Assembly (NCBI GenBank): GCA_013115125.1
Contig: JABANN010000071.1
Coordinates: 1 to 64,000 of the forward strand
Reading direction: 5' to 3'
Length of the DNA: 64,000 nt
DNA from: Perkinsus olseni
Lineage: Eukaryota; Perkinsozoa; Perkinsida
Position 1 is the first letter of the stretch; every line of letters starts with the position of its first letter. A program made the translations under genes and the position numbers. This document shows positions 32,082 through 44,800 of this stretch, piece after piece. The notes below the pieces were generated by a model, which saw nothing but the letters and a program-made list of their open reading frames with translations, was not told the origin of the DNA and ran no database searches.

Positions 32082-34691
32082 TTATGGTAGATCGTCCATG
32101 GTGTAGTAATTGTCCGAGGACCCTAGGTTGATATCCAGCAGGGTCCGCTTGGACTCCAGTATCGGCATGACTGCATGATAAGGTGAACAGTCGGGCACAT
32201 CACTGTGGTAGTCTAACCAGCATCGATACTTCTTCAACTGAGGAGGGGGATGACGAAGTGGTGAAGTTACGGTATCAGGCTGCAGCTGGTAGCAGCGTCA
32301 CCTTTTCCTTCATCACCACCAGTTTCTGCCAACCTTGTTGAGAATTCCTCTGCGACCACAAGTACTGATAGAAGTTATCCAAGTCCACACCAAGCTGTGG
32401 CCATCTTATAGATACCTCCCGCCACGGTATAACATGCCCGAATGGCAGCACGAGGCTATCTGACCGAGAACGAGTTCAAATACACGTATGGGATGGACGA
32501 GTCAAATTCTGCGAATGCTGGGCAAATTCTGGTGCCACGAGTCAAAACGCCGCTTGCAGCTCGGTCACGAAACCGATATGTTGAATCTTCGGCCGAGTGT
32601 GCTGCTCACCAGGATGACGGAAATATAGAGAGAGAGCGCAAACCGAAAAACTGGCCGAGAAAATTCGAGATAATACGCGATAGAAAGGCAGCATGGAAAG
32701 AGAAGCATTACAGGGATGGCCATACCCCTCCACTCCTACCCACCAGCCTGGCACCAGCCTACCGGAGAGGATGACCGGCACACAGCCGACCATAACAGCC
32801 TCTATGAGATGATGAGTCCATACACTGGTACCATGGGGGACGAGGCAGAAGACACTCTGGCCCTTGAGATCGAAGGCATCTTCGACATTCTCGGCCACGG
32901 CGCTCTGCACAAGAGATGACTACTCATACCCTAGCAGCCTCCGACGCTACATGACTGGCGTTCCGAAGATGCTCGAAAATGAGCCGCCGGACTTCGTTGG
33001 TTCGATAAAGCTCATGCGAGCCTCCATGACGCCCCACAAAGGTTACCAAGAAGGGCCGCTCTTCAAGCGGTCGATCGAAGCGCAGCAAGGCCTGCCAAGG
33101 ACATAGCCGACAGGGCGAATAGTCGTCACAGCTCCCACTCCACCTGGCGACGGAAGTAGTCCGTATAGCTCGGCACCACCACGTCACGCCACACATTGAA
33201 CATGTTCTTCTCTCGCCTGTGAGGCCCTATGATAGGGTATTGCCACTCGGGATGACCAGGGCGTATCTAAGGTCGAAGCTGGCCGACCACAGGTTACAGC
33301 GGTAGGGGCTACAGCGTCTGGCGTGAGTATGATGGAGTTTGGTATGAAGCTTCGCCATGACGGAAAGAAGATCTCAGCATCGTCCACGAAGACGAAGATG
33401 TGGTCAGCACCGCCCCGCCTGACAAGGCGATCATCGACTGAGCGAAGTACCCCCTCTTCCTCTTCCCTCACCGGTGTAAGTGTGTCAAATGCTTCGATAC
33501 AACATATCGCAGCTCCGTATCGAAGTCGGTGGTGGTATTAGATATCACTCTGGCGCACATCGGGTAGAGAGGTACGAAGAAGAGATCCGCCTCTGACGGA
33601 TCTTCTGTTTTGCATCTTCCATTCTTCAAGTACTTGTGCCACACCGCCTCGAAGCCCCACTGGGAGTTCTTGCCGCAGCTCAGACTGCCAGGGTTCAGCA
33701 TAGCCTCCCACGGAACCGGATCGTACCTGACCATCTCCACAGTGGACCACAAGAACCCGAATTATTGCCACTCACAGGAAAATCTTGAGGTCCGATCCTG
33801 CGCAGTCATTAGAGGCTAAGTCCAGCAACATCCGATACTCGTATTTAAATGGCTCCACCCAGAAAAGTTGGTTAGGGTTATCAGAATTCAACTTCGTGCG
33901 GTCCCACTCAGACCGCCAAAACCTGTCCGTACGTGTAGCGACCAGCAACAGGTGAAGAAGAGGAAGACACACTTCTCCGCTCTGAGCCCTTCGGTCCAAT
34001 CAGAGTTATTAACTAGATGGCCATAGTCGTCAATAAGGGACTCGATAACCCCATAGAGGTGCTGGGGTACTCTGAGGTCCCCGGTCTGCACCTGCAAACC
34101 GTACAACCAGACCATGGGAAGCAGACAAGGCTCGGGCGGTGCAAGCTTAACTCGACAGCGTCCATTGACAGCAGCATGACAACGATGACTCCTTGTACGC
34201 AATCTCTGACGACTTCCTCTATGTCTTGGGCTATCCTCAGCAGCATCCTCAGGAACACTATGCTCTCCGCCTCCGTCACCTACGAGGCCGCCCTGCTGAT
34301 CAGCAGCTCAACACCACAACCCTGTCCCCACCCAGCTATAGCGTGTGCTCCATATCAGTATATGTTGACGCCAGAAGCCGGGCTTGTACAGACCCTTAGG
34401 CTCCCCCGTGTACTCGCACCTTGATACATTGGTACGGGGGTCGGATAGGATGGACTCAGGGGAGGGGAGGGAAATATTGAGTACCTACCAGTAGAGGGTT
34501 TGACGAGGATGCTCATACCGAGAAGACACCTGGGCGGCGATGCTCATAGCTTGCTCTGTCCCTCGGACTGCAGCAGCCGCCATAGCCTCTCCAATGGCAT
34601 CCTCAAGCTCCACCTCGGTGATCTCACCAACCACCAACAATGATGGTGATAATATCAGACAGGCTATCGCTAGGAGGGACGGTAGCACCAT
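32082..34691 (-). CDS. GT47 exostosin-like glycosyltransferase
   Basis: Eleven exons (34489-34691, 34332-34419, 33973-34295, 33776-33922, 33472-33726, 33298-33418, 33144-33266, 32951-33091, 32763-32904, 32302-32459, 32082-32237) sum to 619 codons, 618 aa. A signal peptide (MVLPSLLAIACLILSPSLLVVG) leads it. GT47 landmarks: DLKIFLYDPVPW, CKTEDPSEADLFFVPLYP, ADHIFVFVDDAE, RPFLVTFVGRHGG, VFCLVPHGTSVWTHHLIEA followed by VMVGCVPVI, and LVLPFGHVIPW. Plant and animal members build xyloglucan, pectin or heparan chains; the substrate here is unknown. Introns are 31-69 bp except one of 303 bp (32460-32762). The exon 2-3 boundary (36 or 39 bp intron) is the least certain. Confidence 0.85.
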
Positions 34692-35168
34692 CCGGATGCA
34701 GTAAAGCTACTGAGGATAGGTCAATAACCCCAGTAGGCAAGGCTTCTAGTAAGGATATCTGATTCCCACTGATGGAAGTGAGCGAACAGCTGTGCAGAAG
34801 GCTGTTCACAGGATTAGGTCGTATGGCTCTATAAGGCTGTCAGTTTTGACGACCGTGTGTCCATCGCCTGCTCAGGAATGAAACCAGGAAGCACTGATGA
34901 CCCCTCCCCATGATGAACTAAGACTAACACTGATGGACGGTAGGGCACTGTTTATTACTGTTGTTATAATAATAATGATGATGTGGTTGGCTACTTGCAA
35001 TTATGCAATGATGGTAAGTGAAATGGTGACAATGAGAAGGCAGCAGGAGCCTCCCGGGGAGGGCTAGTCCTCGATAGTGGCATCGGGCTACAGAACAATG
35101 GTACTGGGACAAAATCGAGGGGTAGTAGACAAGGCACGGCAGCAGACGAAGCCTCCATGCTGCTGTGG
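34692..35168. other. Intergenic region between GT47 and Sec7-TBC genes
   Basis: 477 bp between the GT47 start and the Sec7-TBC stop. AT-rich simple runs (TAATAATAATGATGATG-like) lie around 34965-34985. No coding frame supported. Confidence 0.4.
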
Positions 35169-38100
35169 TTACGAGAATAGCAGCTCGAACAAGGAAGTCT
35201 TCTCCTCGCCCAGCCGTTGGGCGGCCATCCAGGCTCCTAGACGCTCGTTGGGGACCTGTCACACGGTAGGAAGGGGGACCAAGGCGATAGCTTGCATGTA
35301 AAAGGCGGTTTAGACTTACCACTGTCTCCGGCAGTTTCATATAGTAGTCGAAGAACTTGTTCTCGTCGAAGAGGCGTTCATCGGGAGGTGAGGTGAGAAT
35401 CTCCAAGCACCCTCCGAAGCCCGATGTCATCAAGGCATGCTCGTGATACCGTAACAATGCCAACGCACACGTGAAGACATGGGCCTCTCCGAGAAGCAGG
35501 AAACCATCCCTAAGCAGGGACAAGAGGAGACAATGACAACCTGCAGCAGCAGCAGCAGCTGATGATGATGCTGATGCTTACCACATACGACAGACCGCAT
35601 GGAAGGGCATGCATCTCGTGAAGACACTGGTCAGCCACGGCAAGAAGTACACCTCTGGCGTCAGCTGCAATATTGAAAAATGCTTTTCAAGGAAGGGTGC
35701 CCTCTCCCGTAGTAGAACCTGCGGTGGATGACACTACTGGTGAGAGGACTCGCCTCGGCCAAGTACTACTTCCAGAAAATCAAAGCGCATCTTCATATTG
35801 CGCCTCTTCACCATGTAAACGTCGAGGAAGTAATATTGATGCATTAAATTAGCTAGAGTGCAAAAAACTTGACCAAGTGGATGGGGCCCAACATTGACCA
35901 GTACTGTCGCGCAGAGGGATATCATGCCAGGCACGTAACCTAAGAGCAGCAGCAGGATGACGCGTCCACGAACGACGAGGGGTAGAGGAGAAGGCTTCTT
36001 ACCAACGTCCGACCTGTAGACAATGAATGCTTTGATAAGATCTGATAGAAATATGAGCAGCCCCTTCCGGATCAGGGCGTCCTGACAGAGCTCGATGCAG
36101 CTGCTGTATTGTAGCAGCAGCCAGGCTTACTTCACCAGAGGTGTCAGCTTTCCCTCCACCTTGCCATGCCTCCGCCCAGGGCTCGCTGAAGGTCCTCTTA
36201 GTATTCAACTTCTTCTTTATAGCTATCTTCCGACATCTCTCACAAATCACCGTCGAGTCACCGCATCGCGAGTGTGACCCAACAGACGTCCCATCAGTCG
36301 CAGGACGCTGGGCCCCTCCTACTGAATCGGATGGTGCCCTCGAGCGTATGGTATTAGGAGTAGCCAAGCCATGAGCAGGGCTAGGTATAGCCTCTACGGC
36401 AACACCACACTCATCCCCTCCTCTACTAGGTCGCCGATGCCGGGCCTCGGGACGGCGTCCATCATCACCCTCATCATCCTCATCACTTTCACACTCACAG
36501 GAGTAGCCCGTGTCATCATCATCATCATCGTCGTCAGAGCCGCTGGACTTCGATCTTATCATGCCCTGATCGTCCATCATACTCTCGTGTGCCCTCAGCC
36601 TCCTGTAACCATCCTCAGTGGCAGCATCGAGGAAGCCTTCCAGCTGCTCCCGAGTGCCAAAGGTGTGCAGCCACTGTACAACCTTCCCTATGAATGTCTG
36701 TGCCAAGTCCGACTCTAGATCGTTCTTAAACCGAGCAAGATACGTCCGCTGTGACTGGCTCCACAAATCCTTCCGTTCAGCCCGGTGAACCTTCCGAGTG
36801 AGCGTTGAGAAAGTATCCGAAGTTATCCTGAGGTTGTTGCCAATTGCAATCGGCCATATCTTACACCTCAGTGCCGGCGGAAGGCCTACAAAGATCACCA
36901 TCACCTGGCCGAGGAGGACAGGAAGTCATCATCACCTTCCAGCCACAGGTTGACCAATGTCGGTGTCCTGGCGGTCTCCAGCCTTTGACCTCTATCCAGA
37001 GCAAAGCCTCCAGAGTAGAACATCTGGAACGTCAGCGCCTCATTCGGCTGTCGATCACTGACGATTATCCTATGGGTAGCATTCTCCAGCATTCGGAGAC
37101 CTCTGCTGCGGAAGCCATCAGGGTTCCTATTCTGGGTTCCCGACCCAGCTTGGGCACCTGACAGGCTTCATAAACAATACAAGTAGTACAACGACTGTCT
37201 GTTAATCACCAATCACTGAAGCCACCACGAAGCAATGCATTTACCGCGCCGCGTCAATCGGTGAAAGGTTCCATACGGAGCTAGCTGGGAGAGCACTTAA
37301 TTCACTATCGTGACGATGACCAGTGAGTAGGATGATTCCCTTTCTTCTCGCAAAATCAATCTTGCCCGGATAAACACCGGAGCCAGACACCCGATCACAC
37401 AAGCTAACCCATACGAAAGCTTCTCAAGGCTCAGTGAATGGCGTCGGCGAGTATCACTGTAAGAAGGGTATAATGAAGGGTATTTGTCACCAGTAGTCCA
37501 ATGCTTGGCCCAATTGGGTAGTATCTCCTCTTTCCATATCCTCAGACGCTTCGCTTCAGCGCGCTGCATCTCGTGAGCCTCCTTCACAGGGTCAGCACTA
37601 GCACGTATCTTAGCTTCCCTCTCGGACAAAACATAATGGAAGAATCTCAACCACATACGCATGTCAACACCAGGAGGCGCCTGAGCAGAGTCAAGTCCCT
37701 TGAGGCCCCCGCCCGACCCACCCTACCTGTAGATCCAACGATCGCTTCTCGGTGATTATGGAGAAGCAGCGGTCCTCCACAGCTTCGGGCACCCATTGTT
37801 TCCGGAATACACTCGACCCCGATGTCCCAACACATAGCCCAGTGACTTCGTCCAGCCGTATGTTGCGCAGATTATGAGTTGCCGAAACGCCCGTAGTGGC
37901 AAGATCGCCGGCCCCTAAGCGTATCATTCTACCTTCAACCTAAGATTCCCTTGCCCTACCTGCTATCGGCATCGCCTTGCCCGATACCATAAATTCACTA
38001 CTAGCTGCCGGGCTCCGGTTCCCTGCCACCACTCCATCGTGGCTCATCTCGGAGGCTGGCGGAGCCGTGGCCGGCCTCCCAGTAGCGGCACCAGGCTTGC

Positions 38101-39435
38101 TCCGCGACATGGCAGCGTCGTGGTTAAGCAAAGACCCTAGCCGACCACCACGGGACTCCGTAGGCTCCACCCAGCATATCCTGGTTTCATCCTAAAACCC
38201 ATCTGAAGGCTTCGCTATGCCCCCTCGCACTACCTCGGACAGGAAGACTCGCCGCGCATGGGGACGCCCTCGTCTGCCGAACTTCAGAAAATTATCTCCC
38301 GCCTTCATGCGTTGTATATCTTCCGGCGACGCTGCTACATTTTTCTCATCAGCCGAATACTGCGGGTTCTTGGCCAATCGTACATACCTGGGATCACCAG
38401 CATTCTCCTCCAAGCCCGAGCCGCCCCGCCATACATCAGCTCCTGTGGCGTAGTGTCCGGTCGGAACTCCTTGGCTACTACTCGATCGTACCTTGGGATG
38501 AGTCATGTCCATTTTTTCGTCGAAATTACCAGAGCCCGCTGCAGCTGGCCTACATCTGTCCGAGCTCCTCCGCAGTGCACCCAGGGCTGACCTCCGGCAT
38601 GGTGTTGTTAATGAACTGGTCCCTGGTCATCTTATCGGTAACTTGAGGGTTGTGGGCATCCACATTGAGCATAATAAGGGCGTAGGCTAGTATCTATCCC
38701 ACGGCCATCAGTGAGCACCCTGCAGTTCCCTCTCTTACATGCACTTGGTCGCGGTTGAGGGACGAGCACGTGGCGGCGTAGTAAGTAGAGAAACGTTCCA
38801 GGATACGATAGACCTGCTGGGCCTCACCAGGCATCGCAAACCTTACAGTAACAAAAACACTACTACAGCACAGGGGACACCCCCCTTCATGCTCACCTGC
38901 ACATGAACAACCGAAGGGCTTCGTCCGGTGGGAGGTCACGGTAGTCGAACAGTTGGGCAAAACGATTGAGCACCGCGATATTGAACTCATTGTCCTTTCC
39001 CTGAGTTACTGTGGTTCATCATAGACCGTCACGGCGGAGTAGTACCAAATATTCTCCTATAACGTGCTTATCCAGGTTCTCCTGCTTCGCCAGGAACTCT
39101 GCGATTTCGGCCGGATCGTCATCAAGCACCCCCGCTGATTCAAGGTACTTAATACCATCCACCGCCGAATTATTAAATCGTAGTACCCCTAAGAACGGTA
39201 TATCATCGTAACCAACCTATAGCACTGTCTAGGGCCCGGTAGTACCAGCATCTATTATCTTCCTCAACTCAAGATCTGCCTTTGATGTTGCTGCTGTTGG
39301 CGATTGTGATAGTGTTGACATGACACTCTTGATACCACCAGCCCCGAGATGCGGTACCACTCCTCCCCCGCCTCCTACTGCCGTTGAAGGAGCAGCTGCT
39401 GTTGAATTAACTCCAGTTGCTACAGCTACAGCCAT
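35169..39435 (-). CDS. Sec7-PH-TBC fusion (Arf exchange factor joined to Rab-GAP-like domain)
   Basis: One minus-strand gene from the ATG at 39435 (MAVAVATGVNS) to the stop at 35169, with many short introns (for example 35256-35319). Sec7 domain (about 39240-38590): VDGIKYLESAGVLDDDPAEI, then VIGEYL with the glutamic finger, MPGEAQQVYRILERFSTYY, and ALIMLNVDAHNPQV. PH-like region (about 38300-37720): FLKFGRRGRPHARRVFLS, CFSIITEKRSLDLQ. TBC domain (about 37560-35320), most like TBC1D12/14: WKEEILPNW, GLPPALRCKIWPIAIGNNL, then a long acidic insert (a DDDDDDDD run), YRSDVGYVPGM, LTPEVYFLPW, FDYYMKLPETV. The usual YxQ glutamine finger reads YVP. Partial splice closure only; the single-gene model rests on continuous same-strand exons with no intervening start. 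Confidence 0.75.
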
Positions 39436-39907
39436 GTAAATGCTACAACTACAGAAGACCGGTGACATCAGAGTGAACGAGGGGAGCATACTTGCATCGC
39501 TCCGCCTAAAGCGCATTTACTTTTTGTAATTTTTCAAGGTGCTTCAAAAAAGGCACTTCCAGCGGATGGGCTTCTCTACTGCCATCGGGTCTTCTCTCGT
39601 GTCGGTCGTTGGGGCGACTCCTCTGTAACGTTCTAGACTAGGAAACGCAAGCTTCCCATCTACGGCATGGTTCTGTGGTGACACGTGTCGCAGCTGCCTT
39701 ACTCGTAAATTTTACCCTTTCCTTGGGATTTTGCCATTTGGCCTCAGTAGACTGCCTCTCCCGAGTTCTAGTAGCGCTCCCAAGATCGTCTTTTGCACGT
39801 CCCGAGAGAGCACCTGGAATTCGGGAGAGGCAACAGTCTATTGAACACCCCAGCTGTCCGACCGGCGTGGTGAATGAACCAGCGCTCCGGAAGTGATAGT
39901 GATTTGA
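39436..39907. other. Divergent promoter region of Sec7-TBC and nucleotidyltransferase genes
   Basis: 472 bp between two outward-facing genes. It contains the strong inverted repeat described separately (39753-39832). No coding frame supported. Confidence 0.5.
39753..39832. repeat. 19-bp inverted repeat with 42-nt loop, RNA-hairpin-like
   Basis: Arms 39753-39771 and 39814-39832 pair over 19 positions: 17 Watson-Crick and two G-T pairs, no gap. An outer five-base pairing (39748-39752 with 39836-39840) extends it after a 3-nt bulge. It ends 75 bp before the nucleotidyltransferase start. It could be a structured 5' leader, a small RNA precursor or a tiny inverted-repeat element. Confidence 0.7.
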
Positions 39908-41770
39908 ATGCCTTTTGAGTGTTCTGGTCCTGGTGGTTGTGGTAACGGTGTATCCTGCAATAGCCGACCAAACCAGCAGGAGCCTCTCAGTGCTAGAAGT
40001 GAGGATAGTAAACAGGAGGAGCTGGCGTCATTGGCCAGTCGAGGTGCCTTCGCTCAAATGAAGAGGGTAATGGGCATGGACAGCAGCAAGAAAGACGATA
40101 CCCTCGTTCAGACGAGTATGGCGAGTCGCATGTTCGTTGAGAGCATCAAAGAGGAGGATACGGGCCTAAGGGCCGATTCAAGGCTCTCTCATCCACTAGA
40201 TGCTCGGACGTAGTGAGCCGCTGTCACTCACGAAAGGCGAGCTCGACCTCAAGGTACTCTCCAGCATTGAAGGAGGTCGTCGAGCTGATCACTATCGGTA
40301 AGGATATGCCCGCACCCGTTGGCAGTTACCGGTATCTAGCTTTCAAGTACTGGGGAGACATCGACGTCTTTGAGAAGGTCATCAGCAACTCCGACAACAT
40401 CATTAATGTGAACTCATCATCAGGTCTACTTAGACCGGCCCAGTGACGTCACGGCGAGGATATTCGCGGGGCAGCTCCAAAGGGTTGTCCTCAACGTCCT
40501 CAACCTCCAGGCTGCTGCTGCAACTACGCCGACTGTGGCGCCTTCGCGTTCTACGGGCACCCTTTCACGTGGGGTGTACTTTCTCGAGCTCAAGTGTGGT
40601 CTCCATCCAAATGCATCCTTAACCTCTATCACTGGCATTGGTAAATGGGACTATGCTGCTAGGAAACTAGTTGGCTATGATGGACCGCATGTGTATCGAC
40701 AGGTGGGACAGTGCTTTGTGATATGCAAGCTTCAGCCTCGGATACTTCAGTTGTCAAGGCTCTTGGCCGAGGGGCTCCTCAGCGAACACGTTCTCCGCAA
40801 GGCGCCATGCCTAGACTCTCGTCATTCCGTCGAAGCTCAGTGGAGCACCACGTACAAGCATTGGATACTATCCATTGGGGAAGCACAGTCCCCATCCAAG
40901 TTGGCTTCGAGAGTATCATCGGGAGGGGCAGCGCAGAGGGACAGGGCCATGACCGAATATGAATTCTTTCGCCAGTGGGTCCACAGCTTCCCAAAACTCC
41001 GATGGTCCCCTAAGGAGATCATAGCCGGGCGAAAGGTGGCCATTCCTCGCTGAGATGCTGTTGAGATGCTTTTCTGCAGGTCATAAGCAATAGCAATGGC
41101 CTCAGTATGAGTTTGGAAGATGCCGTCAGATTCAGTCAAGGCGAAGTTAAGTTCGATGTAGCAGTATCCCTGCCACAAGGGAGGATAATAGAAGCATCAG
41201 TGTTGTGGCAAGTAGAGAGTGAGGAGGGCCTCCTTACGAAGCCCCTCAACCCCTACAAGGAGTCACTCAATTCTGATATCCTCAAGTATGCCGGTGGCAA
41301 CAAACAAGACTTCTATAAGACGGCCAAAAGGATGTGGTCACGAGAGGTCTACAATTACTATCAGCACCTTTACAACGACACTAAGAGGACTGAGAGCCTC
41401 AACGTACTGTCCATACTACGAAGGGCTTCAATAACAACAACGACCACCATCATCAGCAGGTGCTTTGGACTCTGGCTAAGCTCTTCTCGTCCCCAGCGGC
41501 CGCTGTAGCAAGGTGCATCACAGATCTCAGGACCATAGATCATGCGCTGGAGTCTAGGTAGGGCTCGATGGCCTTGGAGGAAAGCAACGAGTCCTCAGAT
41601 GGCGTACGAGGGTAATACTGCTCAACCGAGAGCCTCTGATACGAGGCCTTACCTACTGCCAAAAACTCCTCTCGAAGAACATGGGTGCTATGCTCCGTAG
41701 CACTCCACAATTTGTATCCAAGATCAACGCCTCGCTGGAGGTGCGGCCGCTGCCCCATGATTTCCTGTAG
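39908..41770 (+). CDS. Polymerase-beta-type nucleotidyltransferase-like protein (family shared with large DNA viruses)
   Basis: Seven exons (39908-40209, 40254-40377, 40424-40702, 40751-41035, 41080-41403, 41457-41557, 41599-41770; introns 41-53 bp) sum to 529 codons, 528 aa. The nucleotidyltransferase signature is complete in exon 2: PVGSYRYLAFKYWGDIDVFE, which fits hG[GS]-x(9-13)-Dh[DE]h. Later family blocks are FLELKCG, LRWSPKEIIAG, ILKYAGGNKQDFYKTAKRMW. Recalled relatives occur in giant viruses and some protists; their nucleotide acceptor is not known to me. The first 95 residues are a polar, Ser/Glu-rich lead with a small Cys cluster. The introns match those of neighbours, so it behaves as a settled host gene. 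Confidence 0.7.
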
Positions 41771-41830
41771 CACTACGCCTCCTCCCCTCAGCTCGCTGTT
41801 GCCATCTTATCCACGCCAACCCATCGAGGA

Positions 41831-44800
41831 ATGAACCTCGTCCCCAACACAGACAGGCGGGGATCGATTTTTGAAGGGGCCGCTGGAGTACCTGAGGTGC
41901 CCCAACCACTCTCTCTGTAGCCTATCGGTAGTCCATCATTATCAGGCATCGGATGATCTCATCAGTGAAGTTGTGTGGGAGATGGGACAGGACGCTGCTG
42001 TCCGAGCTCTGTGCTGTATCACCCTTGTAGACCTCGACCAAACAGTAGTACAGAGTGAGGTGCGGAGGAAGGGGAGGCCTTAGTCGAGGCCCCTAGCGGC
42101 TACTGCTATGCGAGGTACACCACTTCCTGCGAGATCACCGTCTACTCCCGACAGCACTGAGAGATGTAGAGAGTGTACTTGATAAAGCGATTGAGGCCTT
42201 CTTGGACTCGGGAAGTGATAGCAGTGACTCATGAGTGATGGTGGTCATACTACGACTCATCAGGAGACACCTCGATACTTCTGGATGGGTACGATGGTGG
42301 TGGCCCGGGCGTACGAGGCCTGAGGATCGGCCGAGTGTACACCATCATCGACGTACTTTGGTCTGGCACAAGATCAGTCATCTTCAAGTGCCGCCAAGAG
42401 GACACCCCAGACAGGGTTAGTAGTGCAGGCGCCGCCCAGCCCCCTCCCACCACCTGCAGGAGGCTCTCTAATAAATCCTCATCGACGCCGATCCAGACGA
42501 TACTGTCTGGCCGAGGGTCAGAGCGCGAAAAGGATATTCTCGACGCTAAGGTCCCTAGGAGCCCGCAGGCGCGTTTTAACGCCCATGCACTTCCCCCTCA
42601 GTCACTCTTATCGAGTGCCAGTCATATCAACTCGAGCCGTGCTGCAGTAGACGGTGGGCTGCTCTACGATACTTCGCGTTTGGTGGCGGTGAAGCTTTTC
42701 TATCGACCGCAAACGGACGGCGAGACCTCGATGATAATGAATGAATGCCAAGTGCATAAGTACCTGAGTAATAGTAGAAGGGCCGTGATAACCCTCCACT
42801 GCCGCTGCCTCCAGGTGAGAAGATCATCTCTCCTGATTACGGGAAGGCGGAATCTGGGGAAAGGGCCCTAACCCCTCCCCCTCCCTTCCCCCGCTGGATC
42901 CACTGTGGCAGCACAGGCTCGGGCCTACGCTACTCTGTGATGGACATGTTCGAGGGCCCAACACTTGAACAGGAACTAGAAGTAGTAACACCCTATGTGC
43001 TTGACAAGACAATGACGTCCGACAGGATATCATAGAAGGCAGACGACCGCCTTACACCCTTGGGGAAGCTCAGGGCCGCATGAGTGCCCTCCTAGCTGCG
43101 GTAGGCCCTTACGGTAGTCGTAGTAGTTTTCGCAGAGTATCCAACTAGGTTGAGGTGGCCCATGATGTGGGAGTGGTTCACCGCAACATTAACCCTAGCA
43201 GCATAGTCGTTATGAAGTCTTATGGCAGCAGCGTGGATGTTGAGGAGGGTGTGGAGGGTGTGGAGGAGGTCTATCACAATCATAGGCCCATTGCCTTGAT
43301 GGATTGGGCTGCTGCTACTATCCAGACAACACGCTTCAGCTCGGGGCAAGGTGAGATATTGGAGAAGGACTCGCCTCACTGTGGCGTCAGAGATGAGATC
43401 ATCATCATCATCACCCAAGGAAGATGGAGGCCCTAGAGATCTGCCAGAGGCGTACACGCATGAGAAGCAGGGCGAAAGAATGGGCCCAGTACCAGACTGG
43501 TCATCTCTATCAAAGGTTGTGGGTTGGGCGGCACCCGAACAGGTGGGCTGCTGCTACTGCTACTACACTCATCACCATCTGTGATAGATCCAAAGATGGG
43601 CTCAGCAGTCTAGCTTCGGGACAGCAGTGGGCCCCTCCTCGACCCATATCCCTCTGTCCGAGGCTGCCGTCGATCCATCTGTCGTTCTCAATAATAGCAA
43701 GCCTCTCACACAGCACCGTCACAGACTCGCAGCCACTGAAATGGTAAAGATGTTCTTAGTGGTCATTATCGCCGGTGTACTCCCGTCAGGCCATGGATGT
43801 CTACTCTTGCGCAGTGGTCCTCTCCCAATGCTACAGTGCCGTGCGTCATACTCAGCAATGCTATTACCCTACTACTACTGACTTCACTCACGGCAACCCT
43901 AATAGCATCAAAGCTAGACCGTCGGAGCTGGTCCATTGTGCGGCCCCGGTGACTTTGGAAGACCAAGGGCTCCTGAGGGTTAAGCACCTTGTGGACGCGC
44001 ATGTGCAGTCCCTGGACGAGGCGCAGGACCAGCTCGCCCGAGGGGTTTATGGTAGCAGGTGCTTGAGCGAATCATCACCATCGTCGGTTGTATCAGGTCT
44101 TGAGGTCGTCACCTCGCCAATGCGGGCAGGAGGGGACATCTATCGTCGTCTGATCGTGGCTATTGACAAGTACCGTGATACACCTGCATCCGATCTACAG
44201 TCACAGAAGAGGGACATCTGCTCCGGGTATGGTCACAGCTGGGGTTGGTTCTCCTGTGTACTACTCCCTTTAGGTATCCGCAAGTCACCAGCGTGCTGAG
44301 GCAGTCTCTTAGGCCGCGGTCCTCTGACCGTCCCGCCGCCTCCTGTGGTGGCCTGAGGCGTCTGCTGTCGATAGCCTTCGATCGGGATGTCCTTCGCATT
44401 GTCGACACATCGGCACGTTTCAATCGTCGTGTGATCAAGGATGGTCCACCCGTGGTGACACCCGTACCACACCATGCCATATTCGTCATTGTCACCAGTA
44501 GGTCCTCCCTTGGAGTATCATAGCCGACGAGCTTGGCGTGGGGCCTCTCACCGAGAGCCACATACGACGGTTATTGAGGGAATGCTCACCCCAGAAGAAG
44601 CTCATCCTATTCGGACAGGCGGCCTGGGCTGGCTGCAGCAGGCTGTGCCGTATCTTCATGGAGGCTGGGGTTAACCCCTTCGAGAATCCAGCTGATGAGT
44701 GCACGCCTGACATGCCTACAGACGTGGCCCCTGATACGAGTAGTCGGGCAACAGCATGTTTGGGACGAGGTCGGGGCTGTTGCCTTTCTATCAGGTAAGA

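Noticed and set aside
42235-42263. An independent kinase start at the ATG 42231 with a 23-bp intron
   Set aside because: A 49-bp intron (42215-42263) joining the upstream exons keeps frame and fits the local intron size, so the upstream frame was taken as the start of the same gene.
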